Positions 6,832 to 7,667 of a DNA stretch of 7,667 bases are shown piece after piece; positions within the stretch are counted from its first letter, which is position 1, and the number at the start of each line of letters is the position of its first letter. The stretch is from Candidatus Kuenenia stuttgartensis (GTDB taxonomy: Bacteria; Bacteroidota; Bacteroidia; Flavobacteriales_D; Crocinitomicaceae), in contig CALPRR020000121.1 of the NCBI GenBank assembly GCA_943326025.2, positions 1-7,667 on the forward strand, read 5' to 3'. The notes under the pieces are model-generated. The model did no database searches, was not told the DNA's origin, and saw only the letters and a program-made list of their open reading frames with translations. The translations under genes and the position numbers were made by a program.

Positions 6832-6891
6832 TTAATAAATTTAAAAACAATCAATTACTATAACAACAAAAGAGTAATTTTATTTTGTAAA

Positions 6892-7548
6892 TTAGTTTTT
6901 ATCTTTTATTAAAATTTTCTTTTTACTTATTTCAAAAGTACGAGGATCAACTTTTTGTTTTGAAATAGAAGTTGCTGTAACCATTGCAATGAAATCAGGA
7001 TACTCGATTTTGTATTTTAAATACATCGATTTCATTTGTTTAGTAATAAAGTTTTTATTTGAATAGGTGAATTTATTATACCATTCTGGATTGATAGGTA
7101 ATGAGTCAGCATTATAGTAGATACTTATCGTTTTATCTTTGTAATAGGTGACCAATTCATCACACATTATCCCTAAGATTTCTTCTTTGTTTTTGTTGAT
7201 TTGATACTTTAATATAGGTTCTCCTTTTTGTTGACAATCAAACCAGTATAATGTGTCGGAATTGTTTTTTTTGATATACGTTTTATTTGTTTGTTTGAGA
7301 TAGAATTGCTCCAACATGATACCATCGTTGTATTTTTCAAAAAAGTTTCCTTCTTTAAAATACAGAGTAGCATTTTGACCGAAAATAACTCTTAAAGCAA
7401 TTGAATCGATTGAATTATTTTTAGGAATAAACGTATTGTGATATTCAATTACTCCTTCAAAATAAGGTTCTTTTTTGGATGAACAGGAAAATAAACTAAC
7501 CGAAATAATAGTAATTAGAATGACAGTGAATACTCTAAAGTTCATCAT
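6892..7548 (-). CDS. Putative lipoprotein resembling GLPGLI/DUF4412-type periplasmic proteins
   Basis: A 218-aa protein that I cannot assign a function. It begins with a short lipoprotein signal: positive start (R5), hydrophobic stretch to about 20, and a lipobox LFSC with the lipidated cysteine at C22, followed by SSKKE. The rest is predicted beta-rich: FEGVIEYHNTF at 30-40 looks like the first strand, and EEILGIMCDELVTYY (122-136) followed by ISIYYNADSLPINPEWY (141-157) resembles the 'ILGykC ... YY ... lpinP' core of Bacteroidota GLPGLI and DUF4412 proteins. This is a pattern impression, not a profile match. Cysteines C105 and C129 could form a disulfide. Two adjacent ATGs are possible starts (7546-7548 and 7543-7545); either leaves the signal intact. 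The start lies 7 bp behind the stop of a membrane protein gene, so both are probably co-transcribed. Confidence 0.8.
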   Translation of the reverse strand: MMNFRVFTVILITIISVSLFSCSSKKEPYFEGVIEYHNTFIPKNNSIDSIALRVIFGQNATLYFKEGNFFEKYNDGIMLEQFYLKQTNKTYIKKNNSDTLYWFDCQQKGEPILKYQINKNKEEILGIMCDELVTYYKDKTISIYYNADSLPINPEWYNKFTYSNKNFITKQMKSMYLKYKIEYPDFIAMVTATSISKQKVDPRTFEISKKKILIKDKN

Positions 7549-7555
7549 GCTTGTA

Positions 7556-7666
7556 TTATTTTAAAGCTTTTTTGCTGAAAACGATTTTCCTATAAACAGC
7601 TGTAACGAAAATACTATTTAAAGTCCCTAACAATAACATTGCTAAAAGTCCTACTGTTGAAGTAGA
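7556..7666 (-). CDS. C-terminal end of a membrane protein (partial, cut by window edge)
   Basis: The last 36 codons of a gene that enters from beyond the window's right edge, with its TAA at 7556-7558. The visible residues start STSTVGLLAMLLLGTLNS and continue IFVTAVYRKIVFSKKALK. About 23 hydrophobic residues form a clear transmembrane helix, followed by a lysine/arginine-rich tail (R, K, KK, K) that by the positive-inside rule should be cytoplasmic. This is too little to name a family. The reading frame is supported by being open through the whole edge region, while the other two minus-strand frames are less protein-like, and by the tight 7-bp spacing to the lipoprotein start. Confidence 0.6.
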   Translation of the reverse strand, partial: STSTVGLLAMLLLGTLNSIFVTAVYRKIVFSKKALK

Positions 7667-7667
7667 T

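Overview
The window is visibly A+T-rich and looks like a chromosomal segment of a Bacteroidota bacterium, most likely of the order Flavobacteriales. Three things support this. The secreted M1 peptidase ends in a type A sorting domain of the type IX secretion system, which is confined to this phylum. The sulfur genes and their flavodoxin/ferredoxin-reductase-like neighbour have the sequence style of flavobacterial homologues. The start codons follow A-rich leaders without strong Shine-Dalgarno sequences. The genus cannot be fixed from the sequence alone.

Left part (1-4160, + strand): a sulfur assimilation and cysteine synthesis block. It runs cysN (GTPase subunit of ATP sulfurylase), a serine O-acetyltransferase, cysM (cysteine synthase B) and a thioredoxin-reductase-like ferredoxin-NADP+ reductase. 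The first three are nearly contiguous (10-bp and 2-bp gaps); the reductase follows after 60 bp, and a clear hairpin-plus-T-run terminator lies just behind it. Together they cover sulfate activation, the O-acetylserine acceptor, sulfide (or thiosulfate) incorporation, and probably supply of reduced ferredoxin for sulfite reduction. The catalytic partner cysD, APS/PAPS reductase and sulfite reductase are not in the window; they are probably upstream. The 95 bp before cysN hold a degenerate heptamer repeat and no recognisable gene.

Middle (4107-4396): an intergenic stretch with the terminator and two weaker inverted repeats, then an OsmC-family hydroperoxide-resistance-like protein on the + strand. 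A short 14-bp tandem repeat fills the convergent junction behind it.

Right part (4894-7667, - strand): a secreted M1-family zinc metallopeptidase with a T9SS sorting domain, a small lipoprotein that resembles GLPGLI/DUF4412-type periplasmic proteins, and the last 36 residues of a membrane protein cut by the window edge. The lipoprotein starts 7 bp after the membrane protein stop, so these two are probably co-transcribed.

I see no CRISPR array, tRNA, rRNA, transposase or phage gene, and no convincing previously undescribed system. The most interesting points are the serine acetyltransferase that lacks the usual cysteine-synthase-docking tail next to a CysM-type (rather than CysK-type) partner, the ferredoxin reductase within the cysteine block, and the small intergenic repeats.
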